Shown: positions 8,189-16,826, numbered from the stretch's first letter. The stretch is 64,000 nucleotides of DNA from Candidatus Bathyarchaeota archaeon (GCA_026014545.1 JAOZIH010000006.1:47849-111848), one strand, 5' to 3'. Numbers and translations: made by a program. Notes: generated by a model not told the origin, from the letters alone.

Positions 8189-8241
8189 GTAAACTTTTCC
8201 CTTCTGTTTCAGCCAGAAGGTCGTCCCGACTAAAAGTTTAC
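8189..8241. repeat. Nested inverted repeat, possible origin or structured RNA
   Basis: Outer arms gtaaactttt (8189-8198) and aaaagtttac (8232-8241) are perfect 10-bp complements. Inside them ccttctg (8200-8206) and cagaagg (8214-8220) form a second 7-bp stem. The structure lies in the gene-poor arm between the regulator and attR. Rolling-circle replicons need a double-strand and a single-strand origin, often cruciform; this is the strongest such structure in the element. Confidence 0.5.
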
Positions 8242-8384
8242 TCTCTCGGAACGGGCGCACGGAAGGGACGCATATCAATCCCAACAAGGAATGATGAAAA
8301 ATGATAAGCCAAAAACAGCGCGAAAAAATCTAAATACCCAAATCAAACAATTGAGAGAATACCCAGCAATGGGAGAGATGAACA

Positions 8385-8513
8385 ATGAGTGAAGAAACAA
8401 GAAAAGAAGAACCAAAAGAATTACTTTGCCCTAAGGCTGGGACGGCGACATCATCCCCCGCTATTAAAATAGCGTCCCAGTCTAATATGAATATTGTCAA
8501 CGTAACGCTGTGA
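8385..8513 (+). CDS. int(N): integrase 5' fragment running across attR
   Basis: A 42-codon frame starting MSEETRKEEPKELLCPKAG. It enters the core in the third codon position. In the integrated state it runs past attR into host DNA and stops at 8511-8513. In the circular form it continues in frame from base 8460 to 2719 and on into the integrase. A purine-rich gggagagatg precedes the ATG, and a TATA-like atctaaata lies near 8328. This is the promoter-bearing N-terminal end of the split integrase gene. Confidence 0.65.
   Translation: MSEETRKEEPKELLCPKAGTATSSPAIKIASQSNMNIVNVTL
8437..8460 (+). repeat. attR: right 24-bp copy of attachment core
   Basis: Exact copy of 2695-2718. The flanks differ: on the left is the element's own integrase start, on the right host sequence with the second arm of the attB inverted repeat (8473-8483). 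A short hairpin, cgctatt/aatagcg (8459-8474), begins on its last bases. Confidence 0.85.
8473..8483 (+). repeat. Right arm of the reconstructed attB inverted repeat
   Basis: The 11 bases cgtcccagtct are the exact reverse complement of 2692-2702 (agactgggacg) on the other side of the element. In the uninterrupted chromosome the two arms would be about 40 bases apart and enclose the recombination core. Confidence 0.6.
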
Positions 8514-8630
8514 AAGGCAAACTAGCTGCAAAAATATAGCTAGCCTATTTGACGAAAACAATAAACTGGACATCCATAGGTACAACACACCCAAACAAAA
8601 AATAGAACAAACTATCAAAGAGACTGAGAG

Positions 8631-9596
8631 TTAAAAGAGGAATTTGCTTGCAAGAAGCAAAACGGATAATATGCTGTATGTCTGTGTAACCATCATTATC
8701 CATTTTGGATTATCTGAAGCTAAATCAACAATTCTCTCTCTTAACTCAGCGCTATCATGAGAAGTTTCATAGCTCTTTGAAAGGGAATAGAGATGCCAGA
8801 GTTTGTTTAGAACAAACAAGACCGATACGGGTATCCCCAAAAGAAATACACTAAGCCATACTTGTTGGTCTACGCTCCACTCCAGAAAAAGAGCCGTTCC
8901 CGTAAACAATGAGCCAATACTTAACAGAATTATCCCCAACAGCGCGGATCTGGAAAGCCCCAAGCGTACAGTAAAAGTTTGAATGCCCATAGCTTTGTCC
9001 CCGAAATAATCCCTGAGTTCAGTGGGAATAATAACTCCGTAAACAGTTAAAGCCAAACCTGAAAAGGCTAAGATAAAAAAAAGAGACAACTCAAAAGTAA
9101 AAGTGTAAAACGCAAATAATACTGGGCATACAGCCAAAACTATCATTAACGATATAGGCGCGATCCAAGATCTGGCTTTCAGCCTCAAAGGCGGCGCTGA
9201 ATAAACAACGCCTAAAGAAATGCCCGCTATCCACAATGGAATTAACATCCATTTTTGATATATTATCGCGAAAATTGAAACCAGGATAAGCGCAAGGGAG
9301 AACTCGATAATCAAAACAAATTTGAGTTTTCTCTGCCCGAAAGATTCTAACGCCTGCACCAAATCTTTTTTTCTCTCATCTTTCAAGTCCAACTCATAAT
9401 CATAAAGCGAATTTGCCTGCGCCCCTATTGCAGAACTCAAGTTTATTATCAAAAAAGACAGAACAATCAAAATTAACCCATCAATCAGACCCAAAGGCGG
9501 ATGAGCACCCCATGCAAGCCCCATAATAAGTGAACCCAGATTCGGCAAAAGAAACTCCACTCTAGAAATCGTAGCGAGCAATCTTATTTTCTTCAT
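8631..9596 (-). CDS. UbiA-family prenyltransferase
   Basis: About 321 residues from ATG 9596 (an upstream ATG at 9620 adds eight). Eight to nine membrane helices. The first Asp-rich motif is NSLYDYELDLKDERKKD (near residue 80), a variant of NDxxDxxxD, and the second is ELRDYFGDKAMG (near residue 200). Both bind the prenyl diphosphate via magnesium. In archaea such enzymes make digeranylgeranylglyceryl phosphate, quinones or heme A-type products; the acceptor here cannot be told. A perfect 14-bp palindrome lies about 90 bases upstream. Confidence 0.85.
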   Translation of the reverse strand: MKKIRLLATISRVEFLLPNLGSLIMGLAWGAHPPLGLIDGLILIVLSFLIINLSSAIGAQANSLYDYELDLKDERKKDLVQALESFGQRKLKFVLIIEFSLALILVSIFAIIYQKWMLIPLWIAGISLGVVYSAPPLRLKARSWIAPISLMIVLAVCPVLFAFYTFTFELSLFFILAFSGLALTVYGVIIPTELRDYFGDKAMGIQTFTVRLGLSRSALLGIILLSIGSLFTGTALFLEWSVDQQVWLSVFLLGIPVSVLFVLNKLWHLYSLSKSYETSHDSAELRERIVDLASDNPKWIMMVTQTYSILSVLLLASKFLF

Positions 9597-9686
9597 CTTA
9601 CCTTCACATTTCGAAACCATACAATTAAAGATGCTGGTACAGCCGGACCAAGTTTCAAGGGAAAGGCACTAATTTTCTTGAAGTAT

Positions 9687-9700
9687 GCTGATATATCAGC
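9687..9700. promoter_or_regulatory. Perfect 14-bp palindrome upstream of ubiA
   Basis: The sequence gctgatatatcagc is self-complementary and lies in the 9597-10008 intergenic stretch between ubiA and the Sm-like gene, which otherwise holds only dispersed repeat copy A. It could be an operator; no binding protein is known. Confidence 0.35.
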
Positions 9701-9801
9701 GTTGCTTGTGCCCCTTGCTTATGCGCCAAACGTTATGTTCAAAACGGTTTCTACTTGGTAATTGCAATTTTAGGTAATAGCACATATCCAAGCAGCATAA
9801 A

Positions 9802-9864
9802 GTGCCTTCATATTTGGCGGCTGATAGAGATTCATTGCAGAAACCTATAGAGGGTCTATTCCGG
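9802..9864 (+). repeat. Dispersed intergenic repeat, copy A
   Basis: About 60 bases starting gtgccttcatatttggcg and containing gattcattgcagaaacc and tatagagggtctat. It is nearly identical to the reverse complement of 33709-33769 (copy B) and clearly related to 63698-63758 (copy C). It lies between ubiA and the Sm-like gene. Confidence 0.75.
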
Positions 9865-10008
9865 GGCGCTGGCACAGCCGTCGCTGCATAGAAACTAGTT
9901 TCGCTAAGCAGTGGTTCTCCACGGTACTCTGCGTTTATTTTTCATAAAATTTTTATATCTGATGGGTTTTGCTTATGCATATATCAGCTATTGGAACACG
10001 GTGTTGTA

Positions 10009-10248
10009 ATGGAACCAAGCAAGAAACCGCTAAATGTCCTCATTAAACAGTTGCATGGGAACATCGAGGTTGTTCTCAAGAACGGTTGTGAATATAAGGG
10101 TAAAATGATTAAGTGTGATGGTCACATGAACATACTTTTGGAAGGCGCCACGGAAAGCAAGGATGACCAGCCGCTTACAAACTATGGAAACGTCCTGCTG
10201 CGCGGCAACAACATTCTCTACATAGTTTTAGACGCCACTAAACACTAA
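10009..10248 (+). CDS. Sm-like archaeal RNA-binding protein (Lsm)
   Basis: 79 residues, the usual length. Sm1 motif is PLNVLIKQLHGNIEVVLKNG...KGKMIKCDGHMNILL; Sm2 is GNVLLRGNNILYIV. Sm-like proteins form heptameric rings that bind U-rich RNA, including tRNA precursors and small RNAs. ATG 10009 is preferred over the TTG at 9991: GGTG lies a suitable distance upstream and the shorter form matches family length. Its stop overlaps the 3' end of the convergent histidine kinase gene. Confidence 0.92.
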   Translation: MEPSKKPLNVLIKQLHGNIEVVLKNGCEYKGKMIKCDGHMNILLEGATESKDDQPLTNYGNVLLRGNNILYIVLDATKH

Positions 10249-12231
10249 CGCGCCATCACCCTTGTTTATAATCCAGTTCTCTTTCCTCGTGCGCTCCGTT
10301 TTAGGTTTAACTGGGATTATAATGGTGACGGCTGTTCCCTTCTTTATTGTGCTTTCAACGTGGATTTTTCCGCCATGCGCCTCGACTATGCGTCTGCAAA
10401 TGGGCAAGCCGAAACCCATTCCCCTCGCCTTCGTAGTGAATAGTGGAACTCCGCCTTCGAGTTTGCTTAAGGTTTCCTTTGACATGCCCGCGCCTGTGTC
10501 TTTGAAAGTAATTTCCAATTTGCCGTTTACTTTCCTGCTGGTTATTGATACGGTTCCTCCTTTAGGCATGGCGTCAATGGCATTTTGAATTATTCTGACG
10601 AAAACATCGCGCATTTTTTCTTTGTCAGCCTTGAATTTTAGCCTCGCATTCGTGGAATCTACAACAGATATTTTCTCGGGAACTTCTATCCTAGAGAGGG
10701 CATCTTGCAAAATTATCTTTGGGTTAGTCTCTGTGTATTCAAGTTTTAAATCTCGCGAGTATTCCATCAGGTCATTTATGATCTTGTTTGAGTATCGAAT
10801 GGCTTTTTCAATGGTCTCAAGCATTTCTTTGCCATTAGCGCCTAATTCTGCACTATACTTGGTTTTCAAATAATAAGCCGCGCCCATTATGCCTGTCAGT
10901 GGGTTGCGCAGGTCATGCCCAACCATCGCAGCTAATTCGCCGATTGTAGCAAGCCGCTCAGCCTTGAGTAGTTTGGATTGTGCCTCTCGCAGTTGCGCGG
11001 TTCGCTGCTCAACCAGATGCTCCAGTTTTTCAGAGTATTCCTTCAACTTGTTTTGTAGCTGCTTCTTCTCCGTGATGTCAACTGTTAACTCCAAAGCAGC
11101 AACCACATTGCCCCTTTCATCCCTAATCGGCGTCGCAATAAGCTCAGCCCACATTGGCTTGCCATCTATGCCCGTAAAAGCATACTCATGCCTATCAAGG
11201 CTTGCGCCTTCCTCAAAAATTTTTCTTACGCCGCAGTCAGGGCAGACCGTAGTTAAGTGGTTAAACGTGGAATAGCAAATTTTGCCTTCGCAGCCAGGAT
11301 TGTATTGCCGCAAGTACTTGTTAGCCCATAATATGCGATAGTCTCTGCTGATAATGACCAAGCCTGCGCCAACGTTCTCCGTAACTGCCTCAAGCAAGTC
11401 GCGCTCCCGCTTGATGACCTCTGCCATTTTCTTACGCTCAGTGATTTCTCTTGCAATGCTTAGAATTGCTTGCTTTCCCTGATAAGTTATAAGGCTAGAG
11501 CTGATTTCCACAGGAATTTCTTTTCCCTCTTTGGTTCTATGCGTTGTCTCAAAAACCTGTATATGATCAGCAGGCATGTTTCTGATTAGGTTAAGAATTT
11601 GCTCCTTAGTTAAGCTACTGTCGATGTCTGACGGGCCCATGCGGAGCAGCTCAGCTCTTGAATATCCGAGAACCCTGACGGCGGCATCATTAACGTCGAT
11701 GAATTTGCCGTCAAGACCGATAACCCAGACAGTATCATTCATTTTGTTAATTAATTCGCGGTACTTTTCTTCGCTTTCCCTAATCTGCTTAACTTTCTCA
11801 CTTACGAGCTCTTCCATTCGCTCAGCATATTCCTTTAAGCGTCTCAAGTTTTCTTTTCTGCGAGTAATGTCGCGTAATATTACAACATCCGCGGGTTGTC
11901 CAGCGTAATCAATCCTTTTTGCCTTCAATTCAAAATACCGCGTTTGTCCTTCTCTATCGATTAAGCTAATTTCATAAGGCTCAATATGCAAGCCTTGAAG
12001 CCTCTTTCTTAGGTTTTCCAATAGAAGCGCTTTGGATTCGGGTGTTAAAATCTTCATTTCCAAAAAGTTCTTGTCGATCAATTCTTTTTTGCTTACACCA
12101 GACAAGCTTTCTGCTGCATCATTTACCGCCAAAAAGTTTCCTTTTTCGTCAACGATAACTGTCGGATCAGCAAGAAAGTTTAGGAGAGCCATGAAGTTAC
12201 TGCTATTGCTTTCTCGGCAATTACGCGGCAT
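10228..12231 (-). CDS. Soluble PAS-domain sensor histidine kinase
   Basis: About 667 residues from ATG 12231 (an upstream start at 12303 is possible). Three PAS units come first: ADPTVIVDEKGNFLAVND, then NDTVWVIGLDGKFIDVND, then a third with RILWANKYLRQYNPG and several Cys (CEGKICYS, CPDCGVRK), each followed by PAC-type segments and coiled-coil linkers. The HisKA phospho-acceptor is in GHDLRNPLTG. The ATPase domain has an N box (RIIQNAIDAMPKGG), DTGAGMS and GMGFGLPI. No membrane segment, so it senses a cytoplasmic signal; the Cys pairs could bind a cofactor. No response regulator is adjacent. Confidence 0.92.
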   Translation of the reverse strand: MPRNCRESNSSNFMALLNFLADPTVIVDEKGNFLAVNDAAESLSGVSKKELIDKNFLEMKILTPESKALLLENLRKRLQGLHIEPYEISLIDREGQTRYFELKAKRIDYAGQPADVVILRDITRRKENLRRLKEYAERMEELVSEKVKQIRESEEKYRELINKMNDTVWVIGLDGKFIDVNDAAVRVLGYSRAELLRMGPSDIDSSLTKEQILNLIRNMPADHIQVFETTHRTKEGKEIPVEISSSLITYQGKQAILSIAREITERKKMAEVIKRERDLLEAVTENVGAGLVIISRDYRILWANKYLRQYNPGCEGKICYSTFNHLTTVCPDCGVRKIFEEGASLDRHEYAFTGIDGKPMWAELIATPIRDERGNVVAALELTVDITEKKQLQNKLKEYSEKLEHLVEQRTAQLREAQSKLLKAERLATIGELAAMVGHDLRNPLTGIMGAAYYLKTKYSAELGANGKEMLETIEKAIRYSNKIINDLMEYSRDLKLEYTETNPKIILQDALSRIEVPEKISVVDSTNARLKFKADKEKMRDVFVRIIQNAIDAMPKGGTVSITSRKVNGKLEITFKDTGAGMSKETLSKLEGGVPLFTTKARGMGFGLPICRRIVEAHGGKIHVESTIKKGTAVTIIIPVKPKTERTRKENWIINKGDGALVFSGV

Positions 12232-12424
12232 TCTTTCCCCCGCAGTAAATTGAGTTGGTTTCTCAATGTTCACGCGTGAAACACAATGCAGCAATAATTG
12301 CAAGTAGCCAATAAAGCATTATGAATTGACCATACAGATTCAAGGTCTCCTCAATTTAGAATAAAACGCCAAATACCCATTAAATACTCAGCTTATGCCA
12401 TGCCCATAAAATAAGAAAAAAGAG

Positions 12425-12685
12425 TTAAAGTTTCTTGTAAACCACGTCTTTTTCTCGTGCATGCTGCGCCAGCTTCAAGCCTATGCTCTGTCCTGCCTCT
12501 GCTCTTTGAATGTTCTTATGCTCAATTTGCATGGACTCAACTACCTGCTCAAAATCGGTTAATGGTCCCTTAACAAGAATGCGGTCGCCCACAGCTAAAG
12601 GTGCAGTTAACTCAACTACGGCAACGCTAATTTTAGAGAAGAAATGAGTTACACGGCCAACTTCGATAACATTTTCTTCGCTCAA
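12425..12685 (-). CDS. Elongation factor-like single-domain protein
   Basis: 86 residues resembling domain II (beta-barrel) of EF-Tu/EF-1A: IEVGRVTHFFSKISVAVVEL, PLAVGDRILVKGP, FEQVVESMQIEHKNIQRAEAGQSIGLKL. There is no GTPase domain. Such small stand-alone proteins are common in archaea and are annotated as translation elongation factor-like; their job is unknown. Start ATG 12685. Confidence 0.85.
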   Translation of the reverse strand: MSEENVIEVGRVTHFFSKISVAVVELTAPLAVGDRILVKGPLTDFEQVVESMQIEHKNIQRAEAGQSIGLKLAQHAREKDVVYKKL

Positions 12686-12918
12686 ACTGTTCGCCTCTCA
12701 CTAACCATATAACGTGCTAAGCGCATAAAAAACTTGTTTAAACTAGCATGAGGAAAAAGTCACGTTAGAAAAGCTATTTTGCAGCCACAAGCATTTACCA
12801 CGGTTAAAAGGGCCTTAAAAGTGGAGGCAACATTAGAGCTGCATAGGAATAAATATTGGCAACAGAAAAGTTATTACACTCAAACTTATAGAACCGCACA
12901 GAAAAAGGAGGAACAAAC

Positions 12919-13680
12919 ATGCCTGTTGCATTCATAATTGGAACTGCAGGTTCGGGCAAATCGCTGTTTACAGCCGCCTTCAGCGATTGGCTGAAAATGT
13001 CCAAACAAGACGTCGCAGTCGTAAACCTAGATCCAGGCGCATTAACGCTTCCCTATTCGCCTGACGTGGACGTGCGGAATTACGTGGATGTCGTCGCCTT
13101 AATGGAAAATTATGGTTTAGGACCTAACGGCGCCTTAATAATGGCCGCGGATCTTATAGCAGACGAAATCGAAAACATCACAAGAGAAGTCGAAGACTTA
13201 AAAGCAGATATTGTTCTGGTAGACACGCCGGGGCAGATGGAGCTTTTCGCTTTCAGAGCAAGTGGTCCCTACATTGTAAATGAGTTAACAAAAGAGTCCA
13301 AGGCGATAGTTTACTTGTTCGACGCTGTTTTCTCAGTTAATCCGCTTAACTATGTCTCTAACATGTTTCTCTCAGCGGCAGTGTATAACCGCTTTTTCCA
13401 GCCTCAGCTGCATCTTCTTTCTAAATGTGACTTGCTTCCAAAAAATGAAGTGGATAAAATCATCGATTGGTCAGCTAACCCTAAAGCCTTAGAGTACGCA
13501 ATCGAGCAGAAACTGGAAGATATGAAGCGCCTCTTCAGCAGGAACATGATGCGGGCGATTACTCAGCTTGGCTTAAAATTCATGTTGATGCCTGTGTCAG
13601 CCAAAACAAACGATGGCTTCATCAACTTCAACATGGCGCTGGAGCGGATACTCGTCGGCGGAGACAAATATACATACTAA
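12919..13680 (+). CDS. GPN-loop GTPase
   Basis: 253 residues. P-loop GTAGSGKS near the N-terminus, the diagnostic GPN tripeptide in LGPNGALIMA (about residue 70), Walker B/G3 LVDTPGQMELF, and G4-like LLSKCDLL. GPN GTPases form homodimers in archaea; the eukaryotic relatives assemble RNA polymerase II. A strong ribosome-binding site (aaggaggaac) precedes ATG 12919. Confidence 0.93.
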   Translation: MPVAFIIGTAGSGKSLFTAAFSDWLKMSKQDVAVVNLDPGALTLPYSPDVDVRNYVDVVALMENYGLGPNGALIMAADLIADEIENITREVEDLKADIVLVDTPGQMELFAFRASGPYIVNELTKESKAIVYLFDAVFSVNPLNYVSNMFLSAAVYNRFFQPQLHLLSKCDLLPKNEVDKIIDWSANPKALEYAIEQKLEDMKRLFSRNMMRAITQLGLKFMLMPVSAKTNDGFINFNMALERILVGGDKYTY

Positions 13681-13719
13681 CCCCGCCACTCGAGTTCTGT
13701 GTTCTTTCTGTGTCTTCTT

Positions 13720-14346
13720 TTAGTCGCTTAATAGCACCCAGCTTGCAGCAAAAGCGCCGCGTTTAGCCTTGAGGGGGCTATCGGCGCCAGCGATTATTAT
13801 AACATCGTTGCTTTCAGGCTTGAGAACTTGAAGAATTCGCTTTGCCGCATCTGGAAAATCTTTCTCTATACTGTCGCTTACTGACTCGATAGACAAATGA
13901 CCCTTTTTACAGACTATAACGAGCGCACGTTTCGCACCGCCCATTATAGCTGCATCCCGCTGCTCTATGCCAGACTTCACTTTATGCCCTTTATTCTTAA
14001 CTAAAAAGGCATAATTGTACTCTGAGGTTGTTAGCGATGTCCGTTCCATTTCAACTCTTACGGGGAAAGCTTCTTCAAGACCCTTCCAAACGCTAAGCCC
14101 CTTCTCTGTGAGCTTACAACCTTCTCTCGAGGTTACGATTAAACCCGCATCTTTAAGGCGGCTTACTATCGTGCGGATGGCACCATCACCCACACTTAAT
14201 TTCTCAGCCAGCTTATTGCGGCCAATAGGCTTCTTAGCCAAAAGCTCCAAGGCCGAGAAAATATGAAACATGGAAAACGTGGTTGACGGGCCTGGCCCCT
14301 TTGGGCTGGCAAGACCTTCAATAAAACTTTTCAACTGCGAAGTCAT
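13720..14346 (-). CDS. DUF4443-type protein with N-terminal winged helix
   Basis: 208 residues from ATG 14346 (GTG 14358 is possible). A winged helix (IGRNKLAEKLSVGDGAIRTIVSRLKDAGLI, then KLTEKGLSVW) is followed by a C-terminal domain with EQRDAAIMGGAKRALVIVC and VIIIAGADSP, which is typical of the archaeal DUF4443 proteins. Probably a ligand-responsive transcription factor; ligand unknown. Confidence 0.75.
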   Translation of the reverse strand: MTSQLKSFIEGLASPKGPGPSTTFSMFHIFSALELLAKKPIGRNKLAEKLSVGDGAIRTIVSRLKDAGLIVTSREGCKLTEKGLSVWKGLEEAFPVRVEMERTSLTTSEYNYAFLVKNKGHKVKSGIEQRDAAIMGGAKRALVIVCKKGHLSIESVSDSIEKDFPDAAKRILQVLKPESNDVIIIAGADSPLKAKRGAFAASWVLLSD

Positions 14347-14447
14347 AACCGGCGCCACATACCTTATTTAAAGCGGCTAATTATTAATAATTTTTGAGTA
14401 GGCTAGAACCTGCGAGAAATCAAGCGATAAATTGCACCCTACAAGCC

Positions 14448-14720
14448 TTACTTGGCAGCAAGTTTCGGAGCAAGCTTGTCGATAGCTTCTTTAATTTTAT
14501 TCCATTCTTCCAGATTCCTAAGGCTAAACTTGTTTTTTCTTTTCCAAGCGTCATTCTTTTTAACCCAAAGGTACACGCCAACCGACCGCTTTCCATAAGA
14601 CTCGTAGAGCACGATAGCTTCCCACCATTTCGAGCTCTTAAAAATGGTAACGTAGTCGATAACCTTGTATACTTCGGAGATAGGGAGTTTTTCCTGAGGT
14701 TTTTCGCTTGATTCACTCAT
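14448..14720 (-). CDS. Small conserved archaeal protein, possibly PC4-like
   Basis: About 90 residues from ATG 14720. The predicted strands IFKSSKWWEAIVLYESYGKRSVGVYLWVKK and the helix FSLRNLEEWNKIKEAIDKLAP resemble the strand-helix plan of PC4/YdbC single-strand DNA-binding proteins. The match is by overall pattern only, so this is a suggestion. A GGTG lies upstream of the chosen start. Confidence 0.6.
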   Translation of the reverse strand: MSESSEKPQEKLPISEVYKVIDYVTIFKSSKWWEAIVLYESYGKRSVGVYLWVKKNDAWKRKNKFSLRNLEEWNKIKEAIDKLAPKLAAK

Positions 14721-14944
14721 ACGAGCTTGCACCCAAGCACTTAGTATGCTCACAACCATTTAAGCATATACTAAAGATAATATTTGGCAATATTGCTGAA
14801 CCTCGCCCTCGTAACAAGCAGATGCCCTCTATACTTTTTGACACATTTAACTTATCAATGTCTTTATCGTTGAGTAGCCTGCTCCAAGAAGTAACTGATG
14901 ACACAGAAACTGCTGCCATAACTAAAGGAATGTTAACGAGTTTT

Positions 14945-15322
14945 TCATTCTTTGTAGGCTATAGCTGAAATTTCGACAAGGGCGCCAGACGGAAGCTCTA
15001 TCCCAACTGTGGCGCGTGCTGGCGGCTCTTTACTGAAGTATTTTGCGTATTCGCTGTTGAATTCGCTGAAAAGCGCCATGGATGAAAGGTAAACAGTGAC
15101 CTGCACTATGTCGTTTAAGTCGTAGCTTGCGGCGTTTAGTATTGCCTTTATGTTCCGCATAACCTGTGCAGTCTGCGCCTTAATATCACCCTCGATTATT
15201 TTGCCTTCTTTATGGTCGATGGCTAATTGGCCTGAAACAAAAATGAAATTGCCCGCCTTTACCGCTTGGCTGTAGGGGCCTACAGGTTTAGGCGCATTCT
15301 CAGTTTGTATAGCTTTTTTCAT
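14945..15322 (-). CDS. ridA: RidA-family enamine/imine deaminase
   Basis: 125 residues, the family length. Hallmarks: [40 protein letters not shown], and the active-site Arg region [23 protein letters not shown]. RidA hydrolyses reactive enamines and imines released by PLP enzymes. Start ATG 15322. Confidence 0.95.
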   Translation of the reverse strand: MKKAIQTENAPKPVGPYSQAVKAGNFIFVSGQLAIDHKEGKIIEGDIKAQTAQVMRNIKAILNAASYDLNDIVQVTVYLSSMALFSEFNSEYAKYFSKEPPARATVGIELPSGALVEISAIAYKE

Positions 15323-15493
15323 AGTTTAGGCACTCCAATTTTCCTTTTTTGCATAGAAGCTTAAAATCGCTTTTGGATGTTGCGACAAGATAAAAAGGTA
15401 GTTTGTTTAATTTTAAGTGGGAATGTAGAAAGCCTTTTAAGAAAAAGGGGCGGTTATTAAAACGCTCAATTGTAGCTTTAATGAAGTGTTCCT

Positions 15494-16660
15494 ATGAGAC
15501 GAAAAGGAAAATACTTGTTTACTTCAGAATCAGTAGGCGAGGGTCACCCCGACAAAGTTGCCGACCAAATCTCTGACAGCATTCTGGACGCTATCATAGC
15601 TAAAGACCCGAAGGCACGAGTCGACTGCGAAACGCTGGTGATGCAGGGAAACGTCATAGTCACAGGCCAAATCACAACATCCTGCTACGTAGCCATACCC
15701 AAAATCGTTAGAAACACACTGCGAGAAATCGGATTCGACAACGCCAAAGACGGATTGGACTGGGAAACCTGTGGCATCCTAGTCTCCTTAGAAGACCAAT
15801 CCCCAGACATTGCACGGGGAGTGAATGAAACGGAAACCCATGAGCAAGGCGCTGGAGACCAAGGGATGATGTTCGGATACGCCACAAACGAAACAAAAGA
15901 GCTGATGCCCATGCCAATAATGCTGGCGCACAAGCTTGTCAAAAGACTTGCGGATTGCAGAAAACAGAAGATTCTGCCATATCTGCGGCCAGACTGCAAA
16001 TCTCAGGTTACAGTGGAATATTGCGATGGAAAACCAGTAAAAGTGCACACCGTGGTCATCGCTGCGCAGCATACAGAGGAAGTTGACGAAGCAAAAGTAA
16101 GAGAAGACGTAATTAACCAAGTGATCAAGGCAATTATTCCCACGGAAATGTTGACTTCGGAGACAAAATACATCGTTAATGGCACAGGGCGCTTCGTGAT
16201 CGGAGGAACCTTAGCGGATTCAGGTCTGACAGGGCGGAAAATAATCGTGGACACTTACGGCGGCTTTGGGAGCCACGGCGGCGGATGCTTCTCAGGGAAG
16301 GACCCCTCGAAAGTAGACAGATCAGGCAGCTACATGGCAAGGTACATTGCCAAAAACATAGTTGCCGCTGGATTGGCAGACGAGTGTGAGGTTCAAATAG
16401 CCTACGCCATCGGTTTAGCGCAACCCGTATCAGTGTTCGTGAATACCTGCGGAACTGGAAAGCTACCTGACGACGAGATTCTGGCGCTGGTAAAGAAACA
16501 CTTTGATATGCGGCCTAAGGCGATCATAGAGCATCTGCGTTTGCTCAGGCCGATATACCGGAAAACCGCGGTCTTCGGTCATTTCGGAAGAGAAGACCCT
16601 GACTTCACTTGGGAATACACGGACAAGGCAGAAGAACTGCGGAAAGCACTAAAGCCATAA
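15494..16660 (+). CDS. metK: S-adenosylmethionine synthetase, bacterial type
   Basis: 388 residues, making SAM from ATP and methionine. It has the bacterial/eukaryotic family motifs: [18 protein letters not shown] at the N-terminus, [10 protein letters not shown] (about residue 120), [12 protein letters not shown] and [16 protein letters not shown] (residues 250-280), and [12 protein letters not shown]. Most archaea instead carry a highly diverged archaeal MAT, so this gene was probably acquired from bacteria or retained in a lineage where this replacement happened. It precedes the purine cluster by 166 bases. Confidence 0.97.
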   Translation: MRRKGKYLFTSESVGEGHPDKVADQISDSILDAIIAKDPKARVDCETLVMQGNVIVTGQITTSCYVAIPKIVRNTLREIGFDNAKDGLDWETCGILVSLEDQSPDIARGVNETETHEQGAGDQGMMFGYATNETKELMPMPIMLAHKLVKRLADCRKQKILPYLRPDCKSQVTVEYCDGKPVKVHTVVIAAQHTEEVDEAKVREDVINQVIKAIIPTEMLTSETKYIVNGTGRFVIGGTLADSGLTGRKIIVDTYGGFGSHGGGCFSGKDPSKVDRSGSYMARYIAKNIVAAGLADECEVQIAYAIGLAQPVSVFVNTCGTGKLPDDEILALVKKHFDMRPKAIIEHLRLLRPIYRKTAVFGHFGREDPDFTWEYTDKAEELRKALKP

Positions 16661-16826
16661 AAAGCGCGGCAATACCCAGCTGCCTTTTCTTGCATCCACG
16701 CTGTTTTCTGATTGGGCATGTATTTTTGCATTTTAGTATTTTGCAAAACTACTGCAAAATTCAAATGGTTGGAAAGGTAAAATTGCCTAGTTCAATTCTC
16801 TTTTTCCATGCTTTTTAATTAAAGAT

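Larger units (their letters stand above)
2719..8460. mobile_element. Integrated rolling-circle plasmid/virus-like element (5,742 bp)
   Basis: The segment is bounded by a 24-bp direct repeat. It contains a tyrosine integrase next to the left end, a HUH replication initiator, a divergent HTH regulator, a two-segment membrane protein and a HEPN-type gene pair. Chromosomal housekeeping genes (hsp20, ubiA) lie directly outside. Joining 8460 to 2719 restores one long integrase frame across the core, and joining 2718 to 8461 restores a perfect 11-bp inverted repeat in the chromosome. Both support excision and integration at exactly this core. No capsid or packaging gene is recognised, so plasmid versus virus remains open. 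Confidence 0.85.
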
